Assembly (NCBI RefSeq): GCF_003719305.1
Contig: NZ_RARC01000018.1
Span: forward strand, 60,510-124,509
From: Mycolicibacterium stellerae
Lineage (GTDB): Bacteria > Actinomycetota > Actinomycetes > Mycobacteriales > Mycobacteriaceae
Length of the DNA stretch: 64,000 nt
Reading direction: 5' to 3'
Below are positions 16,716 to 25,746 of the stretch, one piece after another (position 1 is the stretch's first letter; each line of letters opens with the position of its first letter). The notes beneath the pieces were generated by a model that saw nothing but the letters and a program-made list of their open reading frames with translations, searched no databases and had not been told where the DNA came from. Both the position numbers and the translations under genes were made by a program.

Positions 16716-18317
16716 TCAGGCACTGCGACGCAGCGCCAGCACGCTGCCGTCGGCGTCGGCCGAAACATACAGAGCGCCATCGGCTCCCATCGCGATGCCG
16801 GCGAACGGGCCCTGCGGCCCGGAGAACGGCGGCATCCCCTTGAGCGGCTTTGGCTCGACGCCGGGCGGGGGGCCGACCGGCAGACCGGACGCGATCGTGG
16901 TGCGGGCCTTTGTGTTCAGGTCGAACAAGACGACCTCCTTGGCGCCTGCATCGACAACGTAAAGCTGACCGTCCCGCACCAGAATGCCCTGCGGTTGCGC
17001 CAGGCCGTCCACCACGACGTCGTAGCCGGAGCCGGTCAGCATCACGATGCGACCGGCGCCTGATTCGGCGACCAGCGCCCGCCCGTCGTGATCGAAGGTG
17101 ACACCGACGGGATCGTGCAGGCCCGATGCCAGAGTTTCGAGATTGCCCGACTGCAGCGCGTGAACCCGGCCGGTGCCGAGTTCGGCGAACACGATCACCC
17201 CACCCGGTCCGATCGCGACCCCGTAGAGCTGATCGAAGTCGGCTGCCAGATAGTCGGTCTCGTTCGATGCGGGCCGGTATCGAGCGACTTGGCCGCCGGA
17301 GGTGGTGACGACGAACTCACCGTCACCGGCTGGTGCCAGGCCGCGCAGGAAGCCCGGATAGCCCGGCGAGAACAACATCCCCACCGTCTGCAATGAACCG
17401 TCGGGTGTCACCACATAGAAGTACGTGCCGTCGGCGACGTACAGCCGGCCGTCGCCGCCGACGGTGAGATCCATCGGCCAGTTCAGCCCGCCGGGCAATA
17501 CGGCGCTGGTTTCGCCGCCGCTGAGTATCTCGGTGATCTCGCCGGTGAAGTTCGAGACGAACAACCTGCCATCGGCAAGGGCAAGGTTGTCCAGGCCGGG
17601 CGCCAGCTGGGCCAGCAGGGTCCGCTCGCCGCTGCGCGGGTCGATGCGAAGCACCTGGCCGCTGGCGACCTGACTGGACACGATGTAGCCGTCCGAGTCG
17701 AACTTCACCGCGTCGGGCACACCGAGGTCGCAGGCAACGCGCTGCGGCTCACCGCCCTCGGGATCTACCCGCCAGATCTCGTTGGCCGTCATCAGCGGGT
17801 AGTACAGCAGCCCGTCGGGCCCGACCTCCATCGCGTTGGGGGACGGCAGGTTTTCCAGAAGAATCCGCTGAGCGCCGGTGGCCCTGTCGAGTTCCATCAG
17901 CCGCCCACCGTCGCGGCATTCGTTGATGAACAGCCGCCCCTGGTGCACGGTGATGCCGTTCGCGCACGGTAGGTCATCGCGCAGGACACGGCTGCGGCCG
18001 TCTCGGCGCAGCGCGCTCACCCGGCCGTCCATCACCTCGGTGGCGTAGAGGGTGCCGTCCTGATCGAAGGCCACGTCGTCGGGCGCGATGATGTCGCCGC
18101 CCTTGGCGCTGATGGTCTCGAGCCTGCCGCTGCCCACATCCAGCGCGCTGATCTGGCTGCCGGTCACCTGCGCGATATAGACGCGACCGTCCGGACCGGT
18201 GCGCAGCCCGTTGGCGCCGAACAGCCGGCTCGGTGCCGTCAGGCGTTTCAGCTGCCATCCGTCGGCGGCGATCGGGGCGGGTGCGGCGTAGCGGGCGTCG
18301 TTGCGCGACGTGCTCAT
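16716..18317 (-). CDS. SMP-30/gluconolactonase-like double beta-propeller protein
   Basis: A 533-residue protein made of repeated SMP-30/NHL-type blades. Typical phrases recur about every 40-45 residues: ANGLRTGPDGRVYIAQ, APDDVAFDQDGTLYATEV, ANGITVHQGRLFINEC, SPNAMEVGPDGLLYYPLM, PDAVKFDSDGYIVSSQ. Its length is about twice that of a single SMP-30 domain, so two propellers are likely. The ANG, PNA and PDAV positions resemble the Asn/Asp metal ligands of SMP-30 lactonases. No signal peptide is seen, so it is probably cytoplasmic. It heads the minus-strand operon and diverges from the BVMO/Rieske operon. Lactone hydrolysis is a reasonable inference; a binding role cannot be excluded. ATG 18317 gives the most sensible start. 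Confidence 0.85.
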   Translation of the reverse strand: MSTSRNDARYAAPAPIAADGWQLKRLTAPSRLFGANGLRTGPDGRVYIAQVTGSQISALDVGSGRLETISAKGGDIIAPDDVAFDQDGTLYATEVMDGRVSALRRDGRSRVLRDDLPCANGITVHQGRLFINECRDGGRLMELDRATGAQRILLENLPSPNAMEVGPDGLLYYPLMTANEIWRVDPEGGEPQRVACDLGVPDAVKFDSDGYIVSSQVASGQVLRIDPRSGERTLLAQLAPGLDNLALADGRLFVSNFTGEITEILSGGETSAVLPGGLNWPMDLTVGGDGRLYVADGTYFYVVTPDGSLQTVGMLFSPGYPGFLRGLAPAGDGEFVVTTSGGQVARYRPASNETDYLAADFDQLYGVAIGPGGVIVFAELGTGRVHALQSGNLETLASGLHDPVGVTFDHDGRALVAESGAGRIVMLTGSGYDVVVDGLAQPQGILVRDGQLYVVDAGAKEVVLFDLNTKARTTIASGLPVGPPPGVEPKPLKGMPPFSGPQGPFAGIAMGADGALYVSADADGSVLALRRSA

Positions 18318-18342
18318 GGCCTCGGACGTTATCAAGCCTGAA

Positions 18343-18354
18343 TAGTCCAGACAA
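18343..18354. promoter_or_regulatory. Second, degenerate copy of the candidate GntR operator
   Basis: TAGTCCAGACAA, read on the minus strand TTGTCTGGACTA. It matches the TTGTCCGGACAA site at 18438-18449 in ten of twelve bases when read on the minus strand. It lies 26 bases upstream of the SMP-30-like start. With the other site it would let one regulator control both diverging operons. No regulator-binding data are available; this is pattern recognition. Confidence 0.5.
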
Positions 18355-18437
18355 TAGCCTTCGGAAGACCACACCAGCCCTTGACGTCCGGATTGTGGCT
18401 GCGGAATAGTGTTCTTCAATATGCAGAGGATCGTATG

Positions 18438-18449
18438 TTGTCCGGACAA
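18438..18449. promoter_or_regulatory. Perfect palindrome TTGTCCGGACAA, candidate GntR operator
   Basis: A perfect 12-base palindrome ending nine bases before the ATG of the plus-strand operon. It has the GT...AC arrangement expected for GntR-type operators. A TATGTT hexamer at 18434-18439 could be a -10 box overlapping it, so binding would block the promoter and the transcript would be short-leadered. A related site lies at 18343-18354. The embedded GntR/UTRA gene at 15968-16708 is the obvious candidate regulator. Confidence 0.6.
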
Positions 18450-18457
18450 TTAGTGCC

Positions 18458-19303
18458 ATGACTAACCTGCTGGAGCTCGACGGCCGCATCGTGGTGGTAT
18501 CTGGTGCCGGCGGTGGTGGAATCGGCACGACGGTGACCCGGATGGTCGCCGAGGCGGGCGCCACGGTCGTCGCGGTCAGCCGGTCCAAGGAGAACCTGGA
18601 CGAACACGTTGCGCCGCTGGGCACGCAGGGCCTCTCGGTCATTCCCGTGGCGGCGGACGCATCCACCGACGAAGGCATCGCGGCGGTTCTCGACCGGGTC
18701 CGTGGCACCCAAGGTGATCTCTACGGGCTGGTGAACGTCGCAGGCGGCGCCGAGCCCGCGACGTGGATGCCGTCGACCCGGGTGAGCAGGGAAGACTGGC
18801 GCGCACTTTTCGCCGCGAACCTGGAAACGGCGTTCTTCATGAGCCAGGCGGTGGCGAACGAGATCAGGCGCAACCAGAGTGCCGGCTCGATCGTCTCGAT
18901 CTCCTCGATCAGCGGGATGAACACCGCACCGTTTCACATCGCCTACGGCACAGCCAAGGCTGCGATCGTCGCGATGACCAGGACGATGGCTGTTGAACTG
19001 GCACGGCACAACATCCGCGTCAACGCGGTTGCGCCAGGCGTGACGGCGACGGCTGCTTCTCTCACCTATACCGGTGACGACCCCGATCGGGATCATCAGG
19101 CGATCGCTATGGGACGACGCGGAACACCGGAGGAGCAGGCGGGCGCCGTCCTTTTCCTGTTGTCGGACCTGTCGAGCTACATCACCGGTCAGACATTGCT
19201 GGTGGACGGCGGCCTTGACCTGAAATGGACACACCTCGGGGCGGACAACACGTCACTGTTTCTGAAGGACGAGTCCTTCAGGGCGGCGATCAAGGAGATG
19301 TGA
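18458..19303 (+). CDS. SDR family oxidoreductase (copy B), first gene of the plus-strand catabolic operon
   Basis: A 281-residue short-chain dehydrogenase. The Gly-rich nucleotide site reads VSGAGGGGIGTTVTRM (about 13-28), there is a VAGGAEPATW segment where NNAG usually stands, and the catalytic SSISGMN...AYGTAKAA Ser/Tyr/Lys set lies at about 148-170. The C-terminus has YITGQTLLVDGGLDLKW. It overlaps the Rieske gene as TGATG. The pathway position suggests oxidation of an alcohol formed by hydroxylation, or the reverse, but the direction is unknown. It lies right behind the palindromic operator at 18438. Confidence 0.92.
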   Translation: MTNLLELDGRIVVVSGAGGGGIGTTVTRMVAEAGATVVAVSRSKENLDEHVAPLGTQGLSVIPVAADASTDEGIAAVLDRVRGTQGDLYGLVNVAGGAEPATWMPSTRVSREDWRALFAANLETAFFMSQAVANEIRRNQSAGSIVSISSISGMNTAPFHIAYGTAKAAIVAMTRTMAVELARHNIRVNAVAPGVTATAASLTYTGDDPDRDHQAIAMGRRGTPEEQAGAVLFLLSDLSSYITGQTLLVDGGLDLKWTHLGADNTSLFLKDESFRAAIKEM

Positions 19304-20664
19304 TGACGGATATCGAAACCTCTGCCGCTGAAGAACTTTCGGAGCCGATGACGATCGGGGTGCAGGCGTACGTCTCGGAGGACTATGCGCGCGCCGAGCG
19401 GGACAAGCTGTGGCGCAAGGTGTGGCAACAGATCGGCCGGGTCGAAGAGATCCCGGAGATCGGCAGCTACCTCACCTACGACATCCTCGACGACTCCATC
19501 ATCGTCGTCCGCACCGGACCCGACGAGTTCACGGCCCACCACAACGTCTGCATGCATCGTGGGCGCCGGCTGGTCGACACTCCCGACGGCGCGAAGAATG
19601 CCCGCGGTCGCGCCAGAAAGTCGTTCGTCTGCGGATTCCACGGCTGGACATACGGACTCGACGGCACCTGCACCCACATTCGCGAGCAGGACGACTGGGC
19701 AGGCAAGCTCACGGCGCGCAATACCCACCTCGCGGCCGTTCAGGTCGACACCTGGGGCGGCTGGCTGTTCATCAACATGGACCCCGACTGTGAGCCGCTG
19801 GCCGACTACCTGTTCCCGGCCGCCAAGATCCTCGACCCCTTCGGGTTGGAGAACATGCGCTACAAGTGGCGCAAGTGGCTCCATTTCGACTGCAATTGGA
19901 AAGTCGCGATGGAGGCCTTCAACGAGACTTACCACGTGTTCACCACCCATCCCGAGTTCAACAAGTTCGGTGAGTTCAAGGGCTGGGCTAAAGCCCAGGG
20001 CAGGCACAGCAACATCGGCTACGACGCGCCAAAAGGCATGGACGAGACAAAATCCAAGATCCGGCTCGGCACCGGTGACCCCCGCATCTCGACCGCCGAG
20101 ATGCAGGTCTACACAATGGAAGAGACCAACGCGACCACCACCCAGACATTGGTGAACGCCGCCAAGCGGCTCGTCGACGAACTTCCGGAGGGCACTCCCG
20201 CCGACGAGGTGCTCGCGCACTGGCTTGCCTCGGCGCGCCGAGACGACGAAGCCCGTGGCGTCGTCTGGCCGACGATCCCGCCCGATATTCTCGGGCAGAG
20301 CGGGACCGCGTGGCAGATCTTCCCCAATTTCCAAGTCGGGCAGGGGCTGACGAGCGCGCTGTGCTACGCGGCGCGGCCCGACCCAAGCTATCACCCCGAC
20401 AAGTGCATCTTCGAGGTAGCGGTGTTGGAGCTCTACCCGAAAGGGGAGGAGCCGCATACGGAGTGGGAGTACACGCCAAAGGACTCACCGAACTGGCGGT
20501 CGGTGCTGCCCCAGGACTTCTCGAACATGGCCGCGGTGCAGCAGGGCATGAAATCGCTCGGCTTCCCCGGCACCCTGCCCAACCCGTATCGGGAACGCAG
20601 CACCGTCAACCTGCACACACAGCTGGCGAAGTACATGGGCACCGGCGAACCACGAGAGCTCTGA
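19303..20664 (+). CDS. Rieske non-heme iron oxygenase, alpha subunit
   Basis: A 453-residue oxygenase. The Rieske 2Fe-2S cluster site is C83-x-H85 and C110-x-x-H113 (CMHRGR and CGFHGW). The mononuclear iron site has H211 and H216 in EAFNETYHVFTTHPEF, preceded by the usual NWKVAMEAF helix. Start ATG 19303 overlaps the upstream stop as TGATG. Such enzymes use O2 and two electrons to hydroxylate rings, demethylate or cleave C-N bonds. No ferredoxin, reductase or beta subunit lies in the operon, so it is likely a homo-oligomer fed from elsewhere. The BVMO follows 15 bases later. Confidence 0.93.
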   Translation: MTDIETSAAEELSEPMTIGVQAYVSEDYARAERDKLWRKVWQQIGRVEEIPEIGSYLTYDILDDSIIVVRTGPDEFTAHHNVCMHRGRRLVDTPDGAKNARGRARKSFVCGFHGWTYGLDGTCTHIREQDDWAGKLTARNTHLAAVQVDTWGGWLFINMDPDCEPLADYLFPAAKILDPFGLENMRYKWRKWLHFDCNWKVAMEAFNETYHVFTTHPEFNKFGEFKGWAKAQGRHSNIGYDAPKGMDETKSKIRLGTGDPRISTAEMQVYTMEETNATTTQTLVNAAKRLVDELPEGTPADEVLAHWLASARRDDEARGVVWPTIPPDILGQSGTAWQIFPNFQVGQGLTSALCYAARPDPSYHPDKCIFEVAVLELYPKGEEPHTEWEYTPKDSPNWRSVLPQDFSNMAAVQQGMKSLGFPGTLPNPYRERSTVNLHTQLAKYMGTGEPREL

Positions 20665-20679
20665 GGAGAACACCGACAG

Positions 20680-22536
20680 ATGACCATGTTCGACACCTGC
20701 GGTCCGACGCAGACGCCGGATGACGTCGATATCGACGCCTTGCGGGAGAAATACTCGCAGGAGCGGAACAAGCGGCTACGCCCGGAGGGATCAGAGCAGT
20801 ACCTGGAACTCAAAGACGATTTCGCGGAGTTCGCAGAGGTCGATCCGCACACGCCGGTGACACCTCGCGCCCCGATCAACGAAGACATCGAGGTGGCTGT
20901 GTTGGGCGGGGGCATCGCAGGCCTGCTGGCGGGTGCCTACCTCAAGAAGGCCGGCGTCGACGACGTGCACGTCATCGAGATGGCAGGCGACTTCGGCGGT
21001 GTCTGGTACTGGAATCGCTTTCCGGGGATTCAGTGCGACAACGACGCCTATTGCTATATCCCGATGCTCGAAGAGCTCGACTTCATACCGTCGAAGAAGT
21101 ACGCCGACGGTGCCGAGATCTTCGAGCACTGCAGGCGGATCGGCAAGCATTTCGGACTCTACGACGGTGCGATCTTCTCCACCCAGGTAACCACGATGCG
21201 TTGGGACGAGGAAATCAAGCGATGGCGGTTGGCCACCAACCGCGGCGACGACATCAGGGCCCGCTTCGTCGTCATGACGCAGGGTTCGTACAACCGACCC
21301 AAGCTGCCCGGCATCCCGGGGATCGCCGACTTCAAAGGACACGTCTTTCACTCGGCGCGTTGGGATTACGACTACACCGGCGGAGACGCCACCGGTGGAC
21401 TGCACAAGCTGGCGGACAAGAACGTCGCACTGGTGGGAACCGGCGCGACGGGCGTGCAGCTGGTGCCGCATCTGGGCCGGGACGCCAAGCACCTCTACGT
21501 TTTTCAACGGACCCCGTCCTCGGTGGACATGCGAGGCAACGAGCCGACGGATCCGCAGTGGGCGGCATCTTTGCAGCCCGGGTGGCAGGAGGAGCGCAAG
21601 CGCAACTTCCATCGCTGGTCCCCGTTCGAGGGTGTGGTCTTCGATGCCGCCGATCAGGTGTGTGACTTCTGGACCGAGTTGGGCCGCAACACGACGGCGA
21701 GAATCGCCGCCAGCCCGGATCCGGCATCGCTGACGATCGAACAGGTGATGGCCATCCGGGAGGAGGAGGACTACAAGGTCATGGAGCGCCTTCGGCGCCG
21801 GGTCGCGGACCTCGTCGAGGACCCGGAAACGGCTGAAGCGCTCAAACCGTACTACCGCTTCATGTGCAAGCGGCCGTGCAGCAACGACGAATACCTGCCG
21901 ACATTCAACCGACCGAACGTCACGCTGGTCGACGTGGCGGAGTCCAAGGGGGTGGACAGGCTCACCGAGATGGGCATCGTAGCCAACGGCGTCGAGTACG
22001 AAGTGGATTGCGTGATCTTCGCAAGCGGCTTCGAGATCTCGACGGAGATCAGCCGGCGGTACGCGATCGACGCCATCGAAGGCCGAGACGGACTCTCGCT
22101 CTTCGACCACTGGCGGGATGGTTATAAGACACTGCACGGGATGACCAGCCGCGGCTTCCCGAACCAGTTCCACACCGGGTTCATCCAGGGTGGTGTCTCG
22201 GCCAACACCACGGCGATGTTCGAACAGCAGGCCGAACACATCGCCTACGTCATCGCCGAGGCGGTGAAGCGGAAGGCCACCACCGTCGAGCCGAGCCGGG
22301 AGGCCCAGGACGCCTGGCTGAACACCATCCGAGAGCTCGCGATCGACACCTCTGCGTTCGATCTTTCCTGCACCCCCGGCTATTACAACAACGAGGGCAG
22401 CGGTTTCGGCGAAGGAGTCAGGTCGTTCCTCGGTGATTACTTCATGGCGGGCTTCTACGTTTTCGACGACCTGTTACGGCAGTGGCGCGACAAGGGCGAC
22501 CTCGACGGACTCGAGCTGAAGAACATGAATGACTGA
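20680..22536 (+). CDS. Baeyer-Villiger-type flavin monooxygenase
   Basis: A 618-residue flavoprotein. The FAD-binding GGGIAG is at about 76-81, the BVMO fingerprint FKGHVFHSARW at about 218-228 and the NADPH-site GTGATG at about 253-258. A ~65-residue N-terminal extension precedes the FAD fold, as in the larger BVMO subgroups acting on bulky or cyclic ketones. It should insert oxygen next to a ketone to give an ester or lactone with NADPH and O2. A GAGGAGAAC ribosome site lies upstream. Its last eight bases overlap the next SDR gene. With the Rieske enzyme beside it, the pathway has two oxygenation steps. Confidence 0.94.
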   Translation: MTMFDTCGPTQTPDDVDIDALREKYSQERNKRLRPEGSEQYLELKDDFAEFAEVDPHTPVTPRAPINEDIEVAVLGGGIAGLLAGAYLKKAGVDDVHVIEMAGDFGGVWYWNRFPGIQCDNDAYCYIPMLEELDFIPSKKYADGAEIFEHCRRIGKHFGLYDGAIFSTQVTTMRWDEEIKRWRLATNRGDDIRARFVVMTQGSYNRPKLPGIPGIADFKGHVFHSARWDYDYTGGDATGGLHKLADKNVALVGTGATGVQLVPHLGRDAKHLYVFQRTPSSVDMRGNEPTDPQWAASLQPGWQEERKRNFHRWSPFEGVVFDAADQVCDFWTELGRNTTARIAASPDPASLTIEQVMAIREEEDYKVMERLRRRVADLVEDPETAEALKPYYRFMCKRPCSNDEYLPTFNRPNVTLVDVAESKGVDRLTEMGIVANGVEYEVDCVIFASGFEISTEISRRYAIDAIEGRDGLSLFDHWRDGYKTLHGMTSRGFPNQFHTGFIQGGVSANTTAMFEQQAEHIAYVIAEAVKRKATTVEPSREAQDAWLNTIRELAIDTSAFDLSCTPGYYNNEGSGFGEGVRSFLGDYFMAGFYVFDDLLRQWRDKGDLDGLELKNMND

Positions 22537-23452
22537 CTCGAGATTCGACGGGCGAGTAGCCGTCGTCACCGGAGGCGGCCGCGGGCTGGGCCGCACCTAC
22601 GCCCTTCTGCTGGCGTCTCGTGGGGCGAAGGTCGTCGTCAACGACCCCGGCGGAAGCCTGGCCGGTGAAGGCGCCGACGGCGGACCCGCACGCGACATCG
22701 TCGACGAGATCACCTCCGCGGGTGGCGATGCGGTTGTCAGCACCGAGTCGGTGGCCTCGCCGGAGGGCGGCAAGGCGATCGTCGAGACGGCCATCGACCG
22801 TTATGGACGTCTCGACATCCTCGTGCACAACGCGGGCGTCGTTCGGCGGGCTCCGCTGAAAGAGATGTCGTACGAGGATTTCGAGGCGGTCCTCGATGTT
22901 CATCTGCGGGGTGCGTTTCACGTTGTCCGGCCCGCGTTTCCGGTCATGTGTGACGCGGGCTATGGGCGCATCGTGTTGACCTCATCGATCGGCGGCCTTT
23001 ACGGAAACCACGATGTGGCGAACTACGCGGCCGCCAAGGCGGGGATCCTGGGTCTGTCCAATGTGGCCGCGATCGAAGGTGCCGCAAACGGTGTCAAGAG
23101 CAACGTCATCGTGCCTGCGGCGGTCACCAGAATGGCAGAAGGCATCGACACGTCGGCGTACCCGCCGATGGGCCCCGAACTCGTGGCACCGGTCGTGGGG
23201 TGGCTGGCACACGAAAGCTGTTCCATCACAGGCGAGATTCTCATCGCGCTTGCCGGGCGGGTGGCCAGGGCGGTCGTCGCGGAAACGCCCGGCGTGTACC
23301 GGCCGTCGTGGTCCGTTGCCGACATAGGTGAACACATCTCGGCGATTTGTGATGCGTCGGATCCCGTTGTCTTCCCCGTCGTGCCCGACGGTCACGGCGA
23401 CCACATTCGGTACAGCTTCGCCATGGCGGCACAAGGAGCGGTCCATGGCTAG
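22529..23452 (+). CDS. SDR, MFE-2-like (3R)-hydroxyacyl-CoA dehydrogenase type
   Basis: A 307-residue SDR. It has VVTGGGRGLGRTYALLLASR (about 12-31), the VVVNDPGG segment typical of the dehydrogenase part of peroxisomal multifunctional enzyme type 2 and its mycobacterial relatives in sterol side-chain degradation, an HNAGVVRRAP motif and the TSSIGGLYG...YAAAKAG active site (about 150-170). The extra ~50 residues at the C-terminus also fit that subfamily. This suggests it oxidises a beta-hydroxyacyl-CoA. It overlaps the BVMO and the CoA-transferase by eight bases each. Confidence 0.9.
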   Translation: MTDSRFDGRVAVVTGGGRGLGRTYALLLASRGAKVVVNDPGGSLAGEGADGGPARDIVDEITSAGGDAVVSTESVASPEGGKAIVETAIDRYGRLDILVHNAGVVRRAPLKEMSYEDFEAVLDVHLRGAFHVVRPAFPVMCDAGYGRIVLTSSIGGLYGNHDVANYAAAKAGILGLSNVAAIEGAANGVKSNVIVPAAVTRMAEGIDTSAYPPMGPELVAPVVGWLAHESCSITGEILIALAGRVARAVVAETPGVYRPSWSVADIGEHISAICDASDPVVFPVVPDGHGDHIRYSFAMAAQGAVHG

Positions 23453-24605
23453 TCGAGGTCCGCTGGCAGGCGTGCGGGTCGTCGATCTCACCGCGATGGT
23501 GATGGGCCCGTACTGCACTCAGATCATGGCCGACATGGGCGCCGACGTCATCAAGGTCGAACCACCCGAAGGGGACAACACCCGCTACATATCGGTCGGC
23601 CCCGCGCCAGGGATGAGCGGGGTCTACATGAACGTGAACCGAGGCAAGCGGGCCATCGTGCTGGACCTGCGCGCCGAGGACGGAAAAGCCGCGCTGCAGG
23701 CGCTGATCCGAACCGCCGACGTGTTCATCCACTCGATGCGGTCAAAGGCGATCGTCAAGCTTGGCTTCGGCTACGACGACGTCGCCGCCATCAATCCTTC
23801 GATCGTCTATACGAACTGTTACGGGTACGGCAGGCACGGTCCCAACCGCGACCTGCCCGCCTACGACGACACCATCCAAGCCGAATGCGGGTTGCCCGCC
23901 GTCCAGGAGCAACTGACCGGCGAAGCCAACTTCGTCGGCACCATCATCGCCGACAAGGTCGCAGGCCTGACCGCCCTCTACGCCACCACGATGGCGTTGT
24001 TCCACCGCGAGCGAACCGGTGAGGGCCAAGAGGTCGAGGTCGCCATGTTCGAGACTATGGCGTCGTTCATGCTCGTCGAACACGCCAACGGCGCCATGTT
24101 CGACCCGCCGCTCGGGCCAGCGATCTATCCGCGCACGGTGGCGCCGAACCGACGACCGTATCGCACCAAGGACGGTCACATCGCGGCGCTGATCTATAAC
24201 GACAAGCACTGGAACGCGTTCGTGGGCGCCGTGCGGCCGGCGTGGGCCACGGAGTTGTACGCGACCCTCGAACTGCGTGCGAACGACATCGACACGGTGT
24301 ACGGCCTGGTGGCCCAGACGATGCTGGAGCGCACGACAGATGAGTGGATGGCGTTGTTCCGTGAGCTGGAAATCCCCGCGGCGCCGTTGAACACACCCGA
24401 CGCGCTGTTCGACCATCCGCACCTGAACGCCGTGGGATTGTTCGAAACGGTGGACACGCAATACGGACCCGTGCGGATGCCCGGTGTGCCGACCTGGTTC
24501 TCGCGGACACCGGGCCGGATCGCGGGCCCGACTCGCGAACTTGGCGCCGACACCGCAGAGGTGCTCAAGGAGCTCGGACTGGAAAGGGGCGTCTGTGGAT
24601 TTTGA
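23445..24605 (+). CDS. Type III CoA-transferase (CaiB/BaiF family)
   Basis: A 386-residue enzyme starting at ATG 23445, overlapping the SDR by eight bases. Family features are RVVDLTAMVMGPYCTQIMADMGADVIKVE (in part about 10-38), NRGKRAIVLDL (about 63-73) and the catalytic Asp in PAYDDTIQAECG (about 150). Members shuttle CoA between organic acids without ATP, or racemise 2-methylacyl-CoAs (Amacr type). Either role would suit a branched or alicyclic acid pathway. It is the seam between the oxygenase part of the operon and the acyl-CoA dehydrogenases. Confidence 0.92.
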   Translation: MASRGPLAGVRVVDLTAMVMGPYCTQIMADMGADVIKVEPPEGDNTRYISVGPAPGMSGVYMNVNRGKRAIVLDLRAEDGKAALQALIRTADVFIHSMRSKAIVKLGFGYDDVAAINPSIVYTNCYGYGRHGPNRDLPAYDDTIQAECGLPAVQEQLTGEANFVGTIIADKVAGLTALYATTMALFHRERTGEGQEVEVAMFETMASFMLVEHANGAMFDPPLGPAIYPRTVAPNRRPYRTKDGHIAALIYNDKHWNAFVGAVRPAWATELYATLELRANDIDTVYGLVAQTMLERTTDEWMALFRELEIPAAPLNTPDALFDHPHLNAVGLFETVDTQYGPVRMPGVPTWFSRTPGRIAGPTRELGADTAEVLKELGLERGVCGF

Positions 24606-25746
24606 AATGGGGCCCAAGGCCACAGAACTCCGACACGAGCTGCGTGAGTTGGTGAAAAGTGAAGTACCGGAAAACTTTCTGGGTGCCTTCACCGACGACC
24701 CGGCCGATCTCGAGACGGCCCAGCAGTTCTGCCGGACGCTGGCGGAACGCAACCTGCTGTGCTTGTCATGGCCGGAGGAGTTCGGCGGCGGCGGGGCGAC
24801 GGCGTGGGAGCAGACGGTCGTGCGCGAAGAGATGTGGGCCCATCACGAGCCACGCGGCGCCCAGTACATGGGCGTCAACTGGGTCGGCCCGATCATCATG
24901 CGGCACGGCACCGAGGAGCAGCAGCGCAAGCACCTGCCGCCGATCGCGCGCGGCGAGGTGATCTGGTGTCAGGGGTTTTCCGAGCCGGAGGCGGGTTCCG
25001 ATCTCGCATCGCTGCGTACCACCGCGCGACCCGATGGCGACGGCTGGTTGGTCAGCGGCCAGAAGATCTGGACCTCCTACGCCACGATGGCGCAGTGGTG
25101 CTTCCTGCTCGCACGAACCCACAGAGGCGAGAAGAAGCAACAGGGGCTAACGATTTTCCTTGTCCCGATGGACGATCCGGCGATCCAGGTCAGACCGATC
25201 CGGACCATGCTTGGCCCCCATCACCTCAACGAGGTGTTCTTCGACGAACTTCGGGTGACCAGGGACGACGTGCTCGGCGAGGTCGACCTCGGCTGGTCCA
25301 TCGTCGGTGAAGTGACGTCTTTCGAGCGCGTCGGCATCGCCAGGTATGCGCGGTGTGAACGGCTGCTTGCGGCGGCACCGACTGTTCTCGGCGACCGTTG
25401 GGAGGACCTGCCCGCCGAGTTGCGGGGCCGTTGGGTGCGGATGCTGACCCACTGCCGCCGCGCCCGCCTGTTGGCGTACCGCGTTGTGTCGCTGCAGAGC
25501 ACCGGGCGAGTCGAACCCGGGGACGCCGCCGCATACCGGATCGCGGTGACGAAGCTGGATCAGGACAGCGCCGAGGTGCTGATGGACATCGCCGCCGAAG
25601 TGCCCCCCGACGGCCCGCGCGGTGAATGGTTCCTTGGCGAGGTGGAGGACCACTGGCGGTATTCGCAGGCCTCGACGGTGTCGTCCGGCAGCATCGAGAT
25701 GCAACGCATCCTGCTGTCCCGTGCCCTGCTGGCGGCGGCCAAATGA
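24595..25746 (+). CDS. Acyl-CoA dehydrogenase, long subunit of pair 1
   Basis: A 383-residue ACAD starting at GTG 24595 behind a GGAAAGGGG site, overlapping the CoA-transferase by eleven bases. FAD-site text is clear: WCQGFSEPEAGSDLASLRTTA and WTSYATMAQW. In the C-terminal loop, where medium-chain ACADs carry the catalytic Glu (YEGT), this protein reads TVSSGSIEMQR and lacks it. A Glu in VTSFERVGIARY, the alternate position used by isovaleryl-CoA and FadE26-type enzymes, may serve. It overlaps the short ACAD by four bases (ATGA), the arrangement of known alpha2beta2 ACADs. Confidence 0.92.
   Translation: MDFEMGPKATELRHELRELVKSEVPENFLGAFTDDPADLETAQQFCRTLAERNLLCLSWPEEFGGGGATAWEQTVVREEMWAHHEPRGAQYMGVNWVGPIIMRHGTEEQQRKHLPPIARGEVIWCQGFSEPEAGSDLASLRTTARPDGDGWLVSGQKIWTSYATMAQWCFLLARTHRGEKKQQGLTIFLVPMDDPAIQVRPIRTMLGPHHLNEVFFDELRVTRDDVLGEVDLGWSIVGEVTSFERVGIARYARCERLLAAAPTVLGDRWEDLPAELRGRWVRMLTHCRRARLLAYRVVSLQSTGRVEPGDAAAYRIAVTKLDQDSAEVLMDIAAEVPPDGPRGEWFLGEVEDHWRYSQASTVSSGSIEMQRILLSRALLAAAK

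Noticed and set aside
20791..22239. A ~482-codon minus-strand open frame opposite the BVMO
   Set aside because: Shadow of a gene with intact flavin and BVMO motifs.
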